A stretch of DNA of 38,548 bases from Algoriphagus sp. (GCA_030833985.1 JAURGC010000003.1:1-38548), one strand, 5' to 3'. Counted from the stretch's first letter, positions 9,169 through 18,396 are shown. The notes: generated by a model not told the origin, from the letters alone. A program made the numbers and translations.

Positions 9169-11433
9169 TTAGGCTTTCGCTTCCTTGATCAAGTTCAGTG
9201 CGCTGCCCGCCTTAAACCATTCAATCTGACCTTCATTGTACGTATGATTTGCCACTACGGTATGTGAAGTTCCGTCTGCATGGTGGAAAATTACTTCCAA
9301 GGACTTTCCTGGAGCAAAAGTAGTCAAGCCATTGATATCAATTACGTCATTTTCTTGAATCAAATCGTAATCTGAAGGATTCGCAAAAGTCAAGGCAAGC
9401 ATACCCTGCTTCTTCAAGTTGGTCTCGTGAATACGAGCAAAAGACTTCACCAAGATTGCACGAACCCCTAGAAATCGAGGCTCCATGGCTGCATGCTCAC
9501 GCGAAGATCCTTCCCCATAATTTTCATCACCTACAACTATAGATCCAATTCCCGCTGCCTTGTAAGCACGTTGCGTTGCTGGTACTTCCCCATATTCTCC
9601 TGTCAACTGGTTTTTAACCGAGTTGGTGGAATCGTTGAAGGCGTTCACAGCTCCAATGAGCATGTTATTGGAAATATTATCCAGATGGCCTCTGTATTTC
9701 AGCCACGGACCTGCCATGGAGATGTGGTCGGTGGTACATTTTCCTTTGGCTTTGATCAACAACTTCATTCCCTTCAAGTCCATCCCTTCCCATGCTGCGA
9801 AGGATTCCAATAATTGCAAACGATCTGAAGTAGGCGCTACAAGCACCTGAACCTTTGAACCGTCTTCTGCTGGAGCTTGATAACCTGCATCTTCGACCGA
9901 AAAACCCTTGGTAGGCAATTCCAAACCTCTAGGTTCTTCCAATCTAACTTGGTTGCCCTCAGAGTTAGTTAAGGTATCGGTAAGTGGGTTAAAAGTAAGG
10001 TTACCAGCTATGGCTAATGCTGTTACAATCTCTGGAGAAGCTACGAATGCGTGTGTATTTGGATTTCCATCCGCTCGCTTCGCAAAATTTCGGTTGAATG
10101 AAGTAATGATGGAGTTCTTTTCCTGCTTTTCAGCGCCATGTCTTGCCCACTGCCCGATACAGGGACCACAGGCATTGGCAAGCACCACACCACCCATTTT
10201 ATCGAAGGTATCCAAAAATCCATCACGAGCCACAGTGAAACGAACTTGTTCCGAACCTGGAGTAATCGTATACTCCGACTTGGCAACTAATTTTTTGTCT
10301 ACTGCCTGCTGTGCTAGGGAAGCTGCTCTAGAAATATCTTCGTAAGAGGAATTGGTACAAGAACCGATCAAACCCACATCCAATTTTGCAGGCCATCCGT
10401 TTTCTTTGACTGCAGCAGCAAATTTAGAGATAGGCCATGCCAAATCAGGAGTGAATGGACCATTTACATGCGGCTCAAGTTCAGAAAGATTGATCTCAAT
10501 CACCTGATCAAAGTACTGCTCTGGATTGGCATAGACTTCAGGGTCACCCGTTAAATGAGCTGCTATGCCATCTGCAAGTGCTGCGATATCGGAACGGCCC
10601 GTACCAGAAAGGTAAGCAGCAGATTTTTCATCGTAACCAAAAATAGAGGTAGTTGCCCCGATTTCAGCTCCCATGTTGCAAATGGTCCCTTTACCTGTTG
10701 CGGATAGCGAACGGGCTCCTTCTCCAAAATATTCTACAATTGCACCAGTTCCTCCTTTGACAGTTAAGATACCTGCAACTTTTAGGATCACGTCTTTTGC
10801 AGAGGTCCATCCGGAAAGCTTCCCTGTCAACTTCACCCCAATCAACTTCGGGAATTTCAATTCCCAAGGCAAACCGGCCATTACATCACAAGCATCCGCA
10901 CCCCCTACACCAATGGCAATCATACCCAAACCACCAGCATTGGGAGTATGAGAATCCGTACCAATCATCATTCCGCCTGGGAAGGCATAATTTTCCAAAA
11001 CTACTTGGTGAATAATTCCAGCCCCAGGTTTCCAAAACCCAATTCCGTATTTATTTGAAACTGAGGCTAAAAAATCATACACCTCTTTGTTTTTATCTTT
11101 TGCTTTGCTCAAATCTTGGTTTGCTCCAATCTCTGCCTGGATTAAGTGATCGCAGTGAACAGTAGAAGGAACGGCTACCTGAGATCGACCTGCCTGCATA
11201 AATTGCAACAAGGCCATCTGTGCAGTAGCATCTTGCATGGCTACTCGATCAGGTTGAAAATCAACGTAAGAGGTTCCTCTTTTATATACCTGACTAGCTG
11301 CCCCTTCAGTTAAATGGGCGTAAAGAATTTTCTCAGTTAATGTTAGGGGGTTGCCTACCACTTTTCTAGCCGCTTCGATGCGACTTGGGATCTGTGCATA
11401 GACCTCTTTGATCATTTCAATGTCAAAAGCCAT
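9169..11433 (-). CDS. acn: Aconitate hydratase (mitochondrial-aconitase-like)
   Basis: 754 aa; [75 protein letters not shown] motifs. Confidence 0.96.
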   Translation of the reverse strand: MAFDIEMIKEVYAQIPSRIEAARKVVGNPLTLTEKILYAHLTEGAASQVYKRGTSYVDFQPDRVAMQDATAQMALLQFMQAGRSQVAVPSTVHCDHLIQAEIGANQDLSKAKDKNKEVYDFLASVSNKYGIGFWKPGAGIIHQVVLENYAFPGGMMIGTDSHTPNAGGLGMIAIGVGGADACDVMAGLPWELKFPKLIGVKLTGKLSGWTSAKDVILKVAGILTVKGGTGAIVEYFGEGARSLSATGKGTICNMGAEIGATTSIFGYDEKSAAYLSGTGRSDIAALADGIAAHLTGDPEVYANPEQYFDQVIEINLSELEPHVNGPFTPDLAWPISKFAAAVKENGWPAKLDVGLIGSCTNSSYEDISRAASLAQQAVDKKLVAKSEYTITPGSEQVRFTVARDGFLDTFDKMGGVVLANACGPCIGQWARHGAEKQEKNSIITSFNRNFAKRADGNPNTHAFVASPEIVTALAIAGNLTFNPLTDTLTNSEGNQVRLEEPRGLELPTKGFSVEDAGYQAPAEDGSKVQVLVAPTSDRLQLLESFAAWEGMDLKGMKLLIKAKGKCTTDHISMAGPWLKYRGHLDNISNNMLIGAVNAFNDSTNSVKNQLTGEYGEVPATQRAYKAAGIGSIVVGDENYGEGSSREHAAMEPRFLGVRAILVKSFARIHETNLKKQGMLALTFANPSDYDLIQENDVIDINGLTTFAPGKSLEVIFHHADGTSHTVVANHTYNEGQIEWFKAGSALNLIKEAKA

Positions 11434-11609
11434 CTTTTTGTTTAGTTTATTGGATTAAAGGTTCGGATTTCCGCTTGCGAATATAGGAAAAAGCGATAAA
11501 AAAGGGAACGCACAATCAGTTATTCAGGTTGCCCTTAAGTGAATATTCTTGGCAATTAAAATTTAAACCATGCAGATTGAGAATTCAACAGGTTTCTGAA
11601 TTCAGTGAC

Positions 11610-12641
11610 TTAGGTAAGTTCTTGGAGAAATTTTAGTGTATCCACTCGATCCGCATAGTCCCAAGGAGCGGGACATTGGGTGTGACCAAAAGGAACCAGG
11701 TCAGGAAGAATAGCACTAGCCCCCCCCACCATACATTGTATTTTTGAATCAAGTAGTTGTAATTTTTCTTTTAAATCCTCTTGGTTGGTATACAATTCGT
11801 AATAAAGAACAGCGATCGGAGAAACCAAATCAACAGATTCTTTTAGAAGTAAAAAACCATTATCCAAATGGGGAGTGCCATTGACCAAATAAATAGACTT
11901 GTTGTACTCGTAATTATTGAAATATTTGTGGTGGTTGGCAACCCATTCAAATGACTGAATTTCATCCAAAAGTGATGTCAATTGCTCCTTATCTCTGACA
12001 TATATCTTGGATATATTTCTGCATCCCAAACCAAAGTAATCAAAAATATCATGCCCCAAAGCTTGTATTTCGGCAGAGGATTCATTCCCTTGAAGAATAG
12101 CCACAGAAGTTCGGTTAGAACGAATTAAATGGGGATACTTTCCAAAATAATAATGAAAATAGCGAGCAGAATTGTCACTTCCTGTAGCAATGTAAGCCTG
12201 CTTATTTTTAATGAGGTCTTCAATAAAAATACGATCAGAAAAACGAGGTTCTATTGCTTTCAGTTGGTTGAGTAGCCAAAGTGGCAGTGCTGTATCTTGA
12301 GAACTAAGCTTAATACACGCTACATGCCCCGAAATCAGGACCGCTAAAATATCGTGGAAGCCTACCCCTGGAATATTTCCTGCAAGCATCAAACCAACTT
12401 GTGAGGGATGACTGGGTTCTACTAAAGAATACCTAGAAACCCACAATTCTAAAGCCTTCTTTTCCAATAGTATTTTTATTCCCTCCAAAGCCTGATTCAA
12501 GGATTGGTAGGTAAACCAAGCATTTTGGTTTTGTGCCTCTTGAAATAAAGTATGCATTTCTTCCTCCTTCAAATCCGAAAGTTGAAAACCTAGGCGAATA
12601 AATGCTGAAATCCGATCAGCAAGGGGGAATTCTGAATTCAT
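11610..12641 (-). CDS. Acyl-CoA reductase (LuxC-like, Bacteroidota type)
   Basis: LuxC-like sequence with candidate active-site segment YFGLGCRNISKIYV and GMxLAGNIPGVGFHD-like region. ATG at 12641 (MNSEFPLADRI) preferred to the extended ORF start. Confidence 0.85.
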   Translation of the reverse strand: MNSEFPLADRISAFIRLGFQLSDLKEEEMHTLFQEAQNQNAWFTYQSLNQALEGIKILLEKKALELWVSRYSLVEPSHPSQVGLMLAGNIPGVGFHDILAVLISGHVACIKLSSQDTALPLWLLNQLKAIEPRFSDRIFIEDLIKNKQAYIATGSDNSARYFHYYFGKYPHLIRSNRTSVAILQGNESSAEIQALGHDIFDYFGLGCRNISKIYVRDKEQLTSLLDEIQSFEWVANHHKYFNNYEYNKSIYLVNGTPHLDNGFLLLKESVDLVSPIAVLYYELYTNQEDLKEKLQLLDSKIQCMVGGASAILPDLVPFGHTQCPAPWDYADRVDTLKFLQELT

Positions 12642-12645
12642 TTTA

Positions 12646-12653
12646 CAAAGGTA
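12646..12653 (-). promoter_or_regulatory. Candidate -7 box (TACCTTTG) for the acyl-CoA reductase gene
   Basis: Minus strand TACCTTTG-TAAA-ATG matches the Bacteroidota TAnnTTTG consensus. No clear -33 TTG. Confidence 0.4.
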
Positions 12654-12711
12654 CCCAAAAAGAAAAAGCACTTGAAAAAAATTAAAATTAATTAGTGTGA
12701 CAACTTTTTTA

Positions 12712-12742
12712 TTGCGAAGGTGTTAAGGAGATTGTAACTTTG
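12712..12742 (+). promoter_or_regulatory. Bacteroidota-type promoter of the ferredoxin gene
   Basis: TTG (12712-12714), 20-nt spacer, TAACTTTG (12735-12742), 19 nt upstream of the ATG. Confidence 0.65.
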
Positions 12743-12761
12743 CATTCAAATTTGTTTACCT

Positions 12762-13109
12762 ATGGCAATAATGATTACCGACGAATGCATCAATTGTGGT
12801 GCATGTGAACCTGAGTGCCCCAATACGGCAATTTATGAAGGGGGAATAGAATGGACCTGGGCTGGGGGCACTAAATTAAATGAAGTAACTCTAGAAGATG
12901 GGACAGTGGTAGCTGGTACAGCAAAACAAAACCCTGTATCGGATGAATTCTACTACATTGTTTCTGACAAATGTACCGAGTGCAATGGCTTCCACGAAGA
13001 ACCACAGTGCGCTGCAGTTTGTCCTGTAGATTGTTGTGTAGATGACCCAGATCATCGAGAAAGTGAGCAGGAATTACTCACAAAAAAAGCATTTCTACAC
13101 GGAGAATAA
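12762..13109 (+). CDS. 4Fe-4S dicluster ferredoxin
   Basis: CINCGACEPECP and CTECNGFHEEPQCAAVCPVDCC cluster-binding motifs. Confidence 0.93.
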   Translation: MAIMITDECINCGACEPECPNTAIYEGGIEWTWAGGTKLNEVTLEDGTVVAGTAKQNPVSDEFYYIVSDKCTECNGFHEEPQCAAVCPVDCCVDDPDHRESEQELLTKKAFLHGE

Positions 13110-13128
13110 TTTAAAGATTAGGTATAGG

Positions 13129-13162
13129 GCTCTTTTTACTTTGTAAAAAGAGCTTATTTTTT
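13129..13162 (+). terminator. Rho-independent terminator of the ferredoxin gene
   Basis: GCTCTTTTTAC-TTT-GTAAAAAGAGC (13129-13153) followed by TTATTTTTT. Confidence 0.85.
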
Positions 13163-13308
13163 GATTACCTCCTTCCCGTCCCGCTTCGTTTTTTAAACAC
13201 TCGTAATGGATTGCAAGCATTACTTTTTGAACACATTACTGACGTGGACTTACAACTTAAGTAATTCATTTTTATGGGCTTAGATAATTAAAATTTGTTT
13301 AACAGTTT

Positions 13309-13316
13309 TAGGTTTG
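13309..13316 (+). promoter_or_regulatory. Candidate -7 box (TAGGTTTG) for the PUR gene
   Basis: TAGGTTTG matches TAnnTTTG. No well-spaced -33 TTG seen. Would imply a roughly 130-nt leader. Confidence 0.35.
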
Positions 13317-13453
13317 TATTCAAATTCACGCTTCTTGTACCCCATTTCTAACATATTTTTAAAAAAAAGAAGAGAATTGCTTTGAATTGTAAACACCTTT
13401 TCACTTATCTTAGAACATTATTTAAACCATTCCAACCACTAATCCCTACAACA

Positions 13454-13783
13454 TTGGAAGATCATCGAGGATACGATAGAGAGGAAATTTTCTCTAAAAA
13501 AGTAAAAGCTGGAAAAAGAACTTATTTTTTTGATATCAAATCAACCCGTGGGAATGATTATTACCTAACGATTACAGAAAGTAAGCGCCGCATAGATGGG
13601 GAAAATTTCAGTTATGAAAAGCATAAAATTTTTCTCTACAAAGAGGACTTTTTCAAATTTGTCAATGCATTGAATGAAGCAGTAGATCATGTTAAAAATG
13701 ATTTATTACCAGATTTTGATTTTGAACAATTTGAAAATGAAGATTCTGAAAACGAAGTAAACAATGAACTTCGTTGGGAATAA
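13454..13783 (+). CDS. PUR family DNA/RNA-binding protein (DUF3276), probable TTG start
   Basis: (L/M)EDHRGYDREEIFSKKVKAGKRTYFFDIKSTRGNDYYLTITESKRR...KHKIFLYKEDFFKFVNALNEAVDHVK is typical of the family. Residues upstream of EDHRGY look non-family, and a TTG lies at 13454. Confidence 0.88.
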   Translation: MEDHRGYDREEIFSKKVKAGKRTYFFDIKSTRGNDYYLTITESKRRIDGENFSYEKHKIFLYKEDFFKFVNALNEAVDHVKNDLLPDFDFEQFENEDSENEVNNELRWE

Positions 13784-13831
13784 ATCCTCTTTAAATCAAT
13801 TAGGGTTACCCCACTTATTCCAATATATTTG

Positions 13832-13860
13832 AGGAGGCAATAGCCTCCTTTTCTTTTTTT
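13832..13860 (+). terminator. Rho-independent terminator of the PUR gene
   Basis: AGGAGGC-AATA-GCCTCCT followed by TTTCTTTTTTT, abutting the next ATG. Confidence 0.8.
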
Positions 13861-14955
13861 ATGCAACGGTTTTTTGTTTACTTGATCCTTTTCGCCCTTA
13901 CCTTCCTCCTATTTGGATGGTATTTTTCGGCTATTTCATTGTACCTGGTAATCGCATTAATTTTTGCTGCATTTTTAAGGCCTATTACCAATAAAATCAA
14001 CGAAGTACATCTTATGGGGCAACATATTCCCAGAGGAATTGCGATTTTATTATCCTATTTAGGAGTGGTGTCCTTGATTTTTCTATTGGGGCTTTTATTT
14101 TTCCCCTTGATTGGTCAGCAAATAAAAATTTTGAGTGAGTTGAATTTAGAGAGCATTTATCTTCAACTGGATACCCCTCTCGAAAAAATTGAGCGTTTCC
14201 TCATTAAATACCAAGTACTAGAAAATAGGTCAGGTATCCTTCTGGAGAAACTTCGTTTTGCAATTCAAGAAACTTTAAAAAAGTTTGATGTGGGAGGATT
14301 TATTACTGGTGCAATTTCAATCACAAGCACCATATTTATCGGCATACTCGCCGTAGCATTTATAACTTTTTTCCTATTAATAGAAAATGGACTCCTGCGG
14401 AGAAACTTGCTCAACATCATTCCAAATGCTTATTTTGAGCTTTCTGTGGCCACCTTTACCAAAGTGGAAAAACTACTTTCGAATTACCTTTTTGGCTTAT
14501 TAATTCAAATTATTGCTATTTTTTTATTGGCTTCCTTGACATTGAGTCTAGCAGGTGTCGAATATGCCTTGACCATCGCTCTTTTTGCAGCTATTGCAAA
14601 CCTAATTCCCTATGCAGGACCCATACTAGGAGCAGTTTTTGGTGTGGTGGTAGGGATTTCAACGGGAAACTTTTCTGCAGACAGTGACTACACTTATTTT
14701 TTAATTAAAGTGATTTCAGCGTTTACAGTAGTTCAAGTAATCGATAACGTACTCCTGCAACCGCTTATTTTTTCCAAATCTGTAAAAGCACATCCCCTTG
14801 AAATATTTGTTATTATCTTTGCTGGAGCAAAAATTGCTGGTATAGCAGGAATGATTTTTGCCATTCCGGTCTACACTATTTTCAGAGTGTCGATTTTGGA
14901 ATTTTTCAATGGTTACAAGTCCTACAAAATATTTAAAATTAAAGCAATAAATTAA
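13861..14955 (+). CDS. AI-2E family transporter / PerM-like permease (copy 2)
   Basis: Multi-TM protein; family-typical ANLIPYAGPILGAVFG and DNVLLQPLIFSKSVKAHPLEIFVIIFAG. Confidence 0.87.
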   Translation: MQRFFVYLILFALTFLLFGWYFSAISLYLVIALIFAAFLRPITNKINEVHLMGQHIPRGIAILLSYLGVVSLIFLLGLLFFPLIGQQIKILSELNLESIYLQLDTPLEKIERFLIKYQVLENRSGILLEKLRFAIQETLKKFDVGGFITGAISITSTIFIGILAVAFITFFLLIENGLLRRNLLNIIPNAYFELSVATFTKVEKLLSNYLFGLLIQIIAIFLLASLTLSLAGVEYALTIALFAAIANLIPYAGPILGAVFGVVVGISTGNFSADSDYTYFLIKVISAFTVVQVIDNVLLQPLIFSKSVKAHPLEIFVIIFAGAKIAGIAGMIFAIPVYTIFRVSILEFFNGYKSYKIFKIKAIN

Positions 14956-16052
14956 TGGCATTACAATGTGGCATAGTAGGTCTTCCCAATGTGGGAAAAT
15001 CTACCTTGTTTAATGCGCTATCGAGCGCCAAAGCAGAAGCAGCTAACTTTCCTTTTTGTACCATAGAGCCCAATGTGGGCGTAGTATCGGTTCCTGATGC
15101 TCGCTTACAGGAATTGGAAGCCTTAGTCAATCCTCAACGCGTAGTTCCAACAATTATTGAATTTGTTGATATTGCTGGTCTTGTAAAAGGAGCCTCCAAA
15201 GGGGAAGGTTTGGGGAATAAATTTTTGGCTAACATACGCGAAGTGGATGCCATCATCCATGTTATCCGTTGCTTTGAAGACAACAATATCGTCCACGTCG
15301 CCGGAGGCGTTGACCCAATATTTGACAAAGAGGTCATCGACACCGAATTGCAATTAAAAGATTTGGAGTCCGTAGAAAAAAAGATTCAACGGATCGAAAA
15401 AATGGCCAAATCTGGAGATGCCAAAGCAAGGCGAGAATTGGAAACTTTGCTCCAATTTAAAGAAGGATTGACTTCGGGCTTAAATGCACGAGCCATCGAA
15501 GTGGAGAAAGAGGAATTAGAAGCCGTTCGTGACCTTCATCTTCTCACCATTAAGCCAGTACTCTATGTGGCTAACGTGGATGAGGCAAGCATTCATACAG
15601 GAAATACCTTTGTAACTAAACTTCGAGAAAAAGTTAAAGAAGAAGACGCAGAAGTTATTGTCCTTTGTGCAGCCATCGAATCTCAAATTGCTGAATTTGA
15701 CGACCCCGAAGAAAAGGCCATGTTTCTTGGGGAATATGGACTCAAAGAAAGTGGTCTTAACCGCTTGATTTATGGAGCCTATACCCTACTCAATTTGATT
15801 ACTTACTTTACTGCAGGTGTTCAGGAAGTTCGGGCTTGGACCATAAGAAAAGGGTGGAAAGCTCCACAAGCAGCTGGTGTAATTCATACGGACTTTGAGC
15901 GAGGTTTTATCAAAGCAGAAGTGATTCGACTGGCAGATTTCAAACAATTTAAAACCGAAGCAGGTTGTAGAGAAAATGGAAAAATAGCTATCGAAGGCAA
16001 GGAATACATTGTTCAAGATGGTGATATTATGCATTTTAGATTTAATGTTTAA
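14955..16052 (+). CDS. ychF: Redox-regulated GTPase/ATPase YchF (Obg family)
   Basis: [69 protein letters not shown]-terminal TGS domain. Overlaps the upstream stop by 1 nt (TAATG). Confidence 0.97.
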   Translation: MALQCGIVGLPNVGKSTLFNALSSAKAEAANFPFCTIEPNVGVVSVPDARLQELEALVNPQRVVPTIIEFVDIAGLVKGASKGEGLGNKFLANIREVDAIIHVIRCFEDNNIVHVAGGVDPIFDKEVIDTELQLKDLESVEKKIQRIEKMAKSGDAKARRELETLLQFKEGLTSGLNARAIEVEKEELEAVRDLHLLTIKPVLYVANVDEASIHTGNTFVTKLREKVKEEDAEVIVLCAAIESQIAEFDDPEEKAMFLGEYGLKESGLNRLIYGAYTLLNLITYFTAGVQEVRAWTIRKGWKAPQAAGVIHTDFERGFIKAEVIRLADFKQFKTEAGCRENGKIAIEGKEYIVQDGDIMHFRFNV

Positions 16053-16071
16053 AAATTGCTGTTTTTTTGTT

Positions 16072-16079
16072 TAGCTTTG
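16072..16079 (+). promoter_or_regulatory. Candidate -7 box (TAGCTTTG) for the Cas6-like gene
   Basis: TAGCTTTG matches TAnnTTTG in the ychF/cas6 gap. No well-spaced TTG at -33. Confidence 0.35.
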
Positions 16080-16098
16080 CAGCACTTATTTAGACTCT

Positions 16099-16119
16099 GA
16101 GTTTTGACATTCAAAACTC
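16099..16119 (+). repeat. Perfect inverted repeat (9-bp stem, 3-nt loop) upstream of the Cas6-like gene
   Basis: GAGTTTTGA-CAT-TCAAAACTC. The following sequence CGTATTGTTTCATT has no terminator-like T tract. Confidence 0.7.
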
Positions 16120-16146
16120 GTATTGTTTCATTATATTTTTAAAACC

Positions 16147-17040
16147 GTGAGAGTACGTCTAATATTTTCGTTAAAAAATAAAGGCTCCTTTTTGCCTTTT
16201 CATCACCAGTATATACTGGCTCAATTCCTGAAAGGACTAATTGTCAAAGGAGGAAAGGAAGAGTTTTACAACTACAATTTCTTTAACTTTTCTGGATTGA
16301 AAGGACAAACTAAGGTAAGTCGTAGTGGGCTTCATTACTACTCTAGTTTGGTCACACTCGTCCTTTCTTCTCAAAGCGAAGAATTCATCGATTACTTGCT
16401 AGAACAAGTATTTGCTACTTCAAAAATTGAGTTGGGTAACTTGATTCTTTCCCCAGAATACACTGAACTCGAAGCTGAGCCTGTCTTGGAAGTGTCCAAC
16501 AAGTTTGTGTGCATCTCCCCCTTAGTCCTGATCACACCCGCTTTCAATGAAGAAGCTGGTAAACGATTCATCAATCCAGACAGTGACGAGTTCTCAGATC
16601 TCTTGTACGAATCTACACTAACTCGAATGGAGAAATCTGGCTGGTATAGTCCAGAGCAAATGGAATCCTTTTTTAAGTTCCAGGTGGTGCCTGATATGGT
16701 TTATGTAAATAAACTGAAAGAGCAACAGAAAAAATTCGCTAGAATCTACGCCGTATACGACCTAGACGTAAAATACGAGGTTCGTGGCTACACACTTCCT
16801 TTTACCTTGTATGCCGCTCCTGAAGTACAAGATTTTGTATTTAAGTGTGGTTTAGGTGCCTTTACCCACAAAGGTTTTGGAATGATGGACTTGGCCACAC
16901 ATCCTGCAGACAACAAAACTACTCCTTACAAATTTAAAAGAGAAGGTTTTGTGCCTTACAAGGCCACAGGAGAACGAGTTCGTCAAAACGTAGCACCTAC
17001 AGAAGAAGAAACTGAAATCACCACGACAGAAGAGTCCTAA
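16147..17040 (+). CDS. Stand-alone Cas6-like RAMP protein (CRISPR-associated endoribonuclease Cas6 family), probable GTG start
   Basis: N-terminus MRVRLIFSLKNKGSFLPFHHQYILAQFLKGLI resembles the Cas6 N-terminal ferredoxin-like fold; C-terminal GLGAFTHKGFGMM fits the Cas6 GhGxxxxxGFGxx loop. GTG at 16147 preferred to TTG at 16123. Confidence 0.75.
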   Translation: MRVRLIFSLKNKGSFLPFHHQYILAQFLKGLIVKGGKEEFYNYNFFNFSGLKGQTKVSRSGLHYYSSLVTLVLSSQSEEFIDYLLEQVFATSKIELGNLILSPEYTELEAEPVLEVSNKFVCISPLVLITPAFNEEAGKRFINPDSDEFSDLLYESTLTRMEKSGWYSPEQMESFFKFQVVPDMVYVNKLKEQQKKFARIYAVYDLDVKYEVRGYTLPFTLYAAPEVQDFVFKCGLGAFTHKGFGMMDLATHPADNKTTPYKFKREGFVPYKATGERVRQNVAPTEEETEITTTEES

Positions 17041-17061
17041 TTCCTTAAAATATTAGTAACT

Positions 17062-17098
17062 AACCCCAAAAAAGCTCATTTTTTTGGGGTTATTTTTT
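17062..17098. terminator. Terminator between the Cas6-like gene and the T9SS plug gene (likely bidirectional)
   Basis: AACCCCAAAAAA-GCTCAT-TTTTTTGGGGTT followed by ATTTTTT, between convergent genes. Confidence 0.85.
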
Positions 17099-17107
17099 AA
17101 ATTAAAG

Positions 17108-18388
17108 TTAGAGTCTTCGCTTATTTGGTTGCAAATATACATACCCTACCAACTGATCGTAGCGAGAACCCAGGCCTCTGTAATACACAAATACCTCGTA
17201 TTCATTCTCAGTTTGAAAGTGACTTCCTTCCAAGGATTCAAAGTCATAGCTCCCGTCTTCATTTATAGATGCAAACTGGTAATCGTACCATCCTTGCTTC
17301 AACAACAAAGAAGTAGCATACAAGCGCTTCTTGCTATCGTAAACCATCGTCGCTTCAGGTGCCTTTCCCCATTGGCTAAGCCCCCCCATCAATTTGATGT
17401 TTTTTCCTGGTACATCATTGAAGTAAAAAGTAGTATATACATACTCACTTTCTACTTCAGCATTCCCACCAGGTCGATCGTTGGTTTGGACTACAAATTG
17501 ACCATTCAGATCTAAATACTGTACATAAGCTCCGCCAGGTCTTGGTACATCTACTCGTGCATCTGCTACCACTAAGGATTCTTCTACCTTAACCGAAGCT
17601 ACATTTACGCCCGTCGCACGGATAAATCGTAAATCTATAAATCGAAACTCATTTCCAGCTCGAAAGGTACTCTCCCCTTCAAAGGGTTCGTACCGAATGA
17701 GTTTTGAGTTCTGATTCAAAAAAGTAGGTATGTTCAATACTTTCGCATTGTCCCAACGCTGGTTTTGTCTGATCACCACTTTGATTTGTACCTGAGGATC
17801 AATTACTTCTAAATTACTGTAGTTGACGGAAGTATTTATTTGTTGTAAGGTCCGACGGTCTTCGGTCTGTGTGGGGGGGACCACTTGAGCTGCTACTACA
17901 GCACTATTCTCTATAACCATAAACCGCTTGGTGAAAACCACAGCATTCTCATCCCGATTTTTATAAACTTTAAGAAGGTAATTCCCTGATTTACTGACCC
18001 GAGGAACATTAAATGCATACCGAATGTAGGGCATTCGTGTATTTACGGAATAGGAGTAATCCATTAAAGTAAATTCATTAAACGATAAGGAAAAATCCGT
18101 GTCTCTCAAACTCGATTTCTTCCAATCTGAATCGCAGTGAATTAGTTTGGCCGTATACAACTCCGGATCATAGGATACGTCGTCAAACCACAGGACAAGG
18201 GATTTCGAATCCGTCAGGGAAATAACTGGGGAATTTAGCTGGTTTTCTAAATCCCCTCCCTGAGGAAAAATCCGAACAGATAAAATATGGTCCGCATATA
18301 CTTTGTCTTCCAATACTTGGGTCTTTCCGAAAAAAGATGGAATTAAGAAGAAATACAAAAAGAGTAAAATCGGCTTTTTAAATCGCAT
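17108..18388 (-). CDS. Type IX secretion system plug protein (DUF5103)
   Basis: Signal peptide MRFKKPILLFLYFFLIPSFFGKTQ; HILSVRIFPQGGDLENQLNSPVISL and conserved beta-sandwich segments of DUF5103. ATG at 18388 chosen over the longer ORF. Confidence 0.85.
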   Translation of the reverse strand: MRFKKPILLFLYFFLIPSFFGKTQVLEDKVYADHILSVRIFPQGGDLENQLNSPVISLTDSKSLVLWFDDVSYDPELYTAKLIHCDSDWKKSSLRDTDFSLSFNEFTLMDYSYSVNTRMPYIRYAFNVPRVSKSGNYLLKVYKNRDENAVVFTKRFMVIENSAVVAAQVVPPTQTEDRRTLQQINTSVNYSNLEVIDPQVQIKVVIRQNQRWDNAKVLNIPTFLNQNSKLIRYEPFEGESTFRAGNEFRFIDLRFIRATGVNVASVKVEESLVVADARVDVPRPGGAYVQYLDLNGQFVVQTNDRPGGNAEVESEYVYTTFYFNDVPGKNIKLMGGLSQWGKAPEATMVYDSKKRLYATSLLLKQGWYDYQFASINEDGSYDFESLEGSHFQTENEYEVFVYYRGLGSRYDQLVGYVYLQPNKRRL

Positions 18389-18396
18389 TTTTTTCT

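Noticed and set aside
9493-10951. Plus-strand ORFs of 75-145 aa opposite aconitase (9493-9813, 9623-9850, 9908-10345, 10673-10951)
   Set aside because: Antisense shadows of a strongly conserved aconitase CDS, with no recognisable protein features.
17084-17515. 143-aa plus-strand ORF opposite the T9SS plug gene
   Set aside because: Antisense to a well-supported CDS and starts inside the terminator region.
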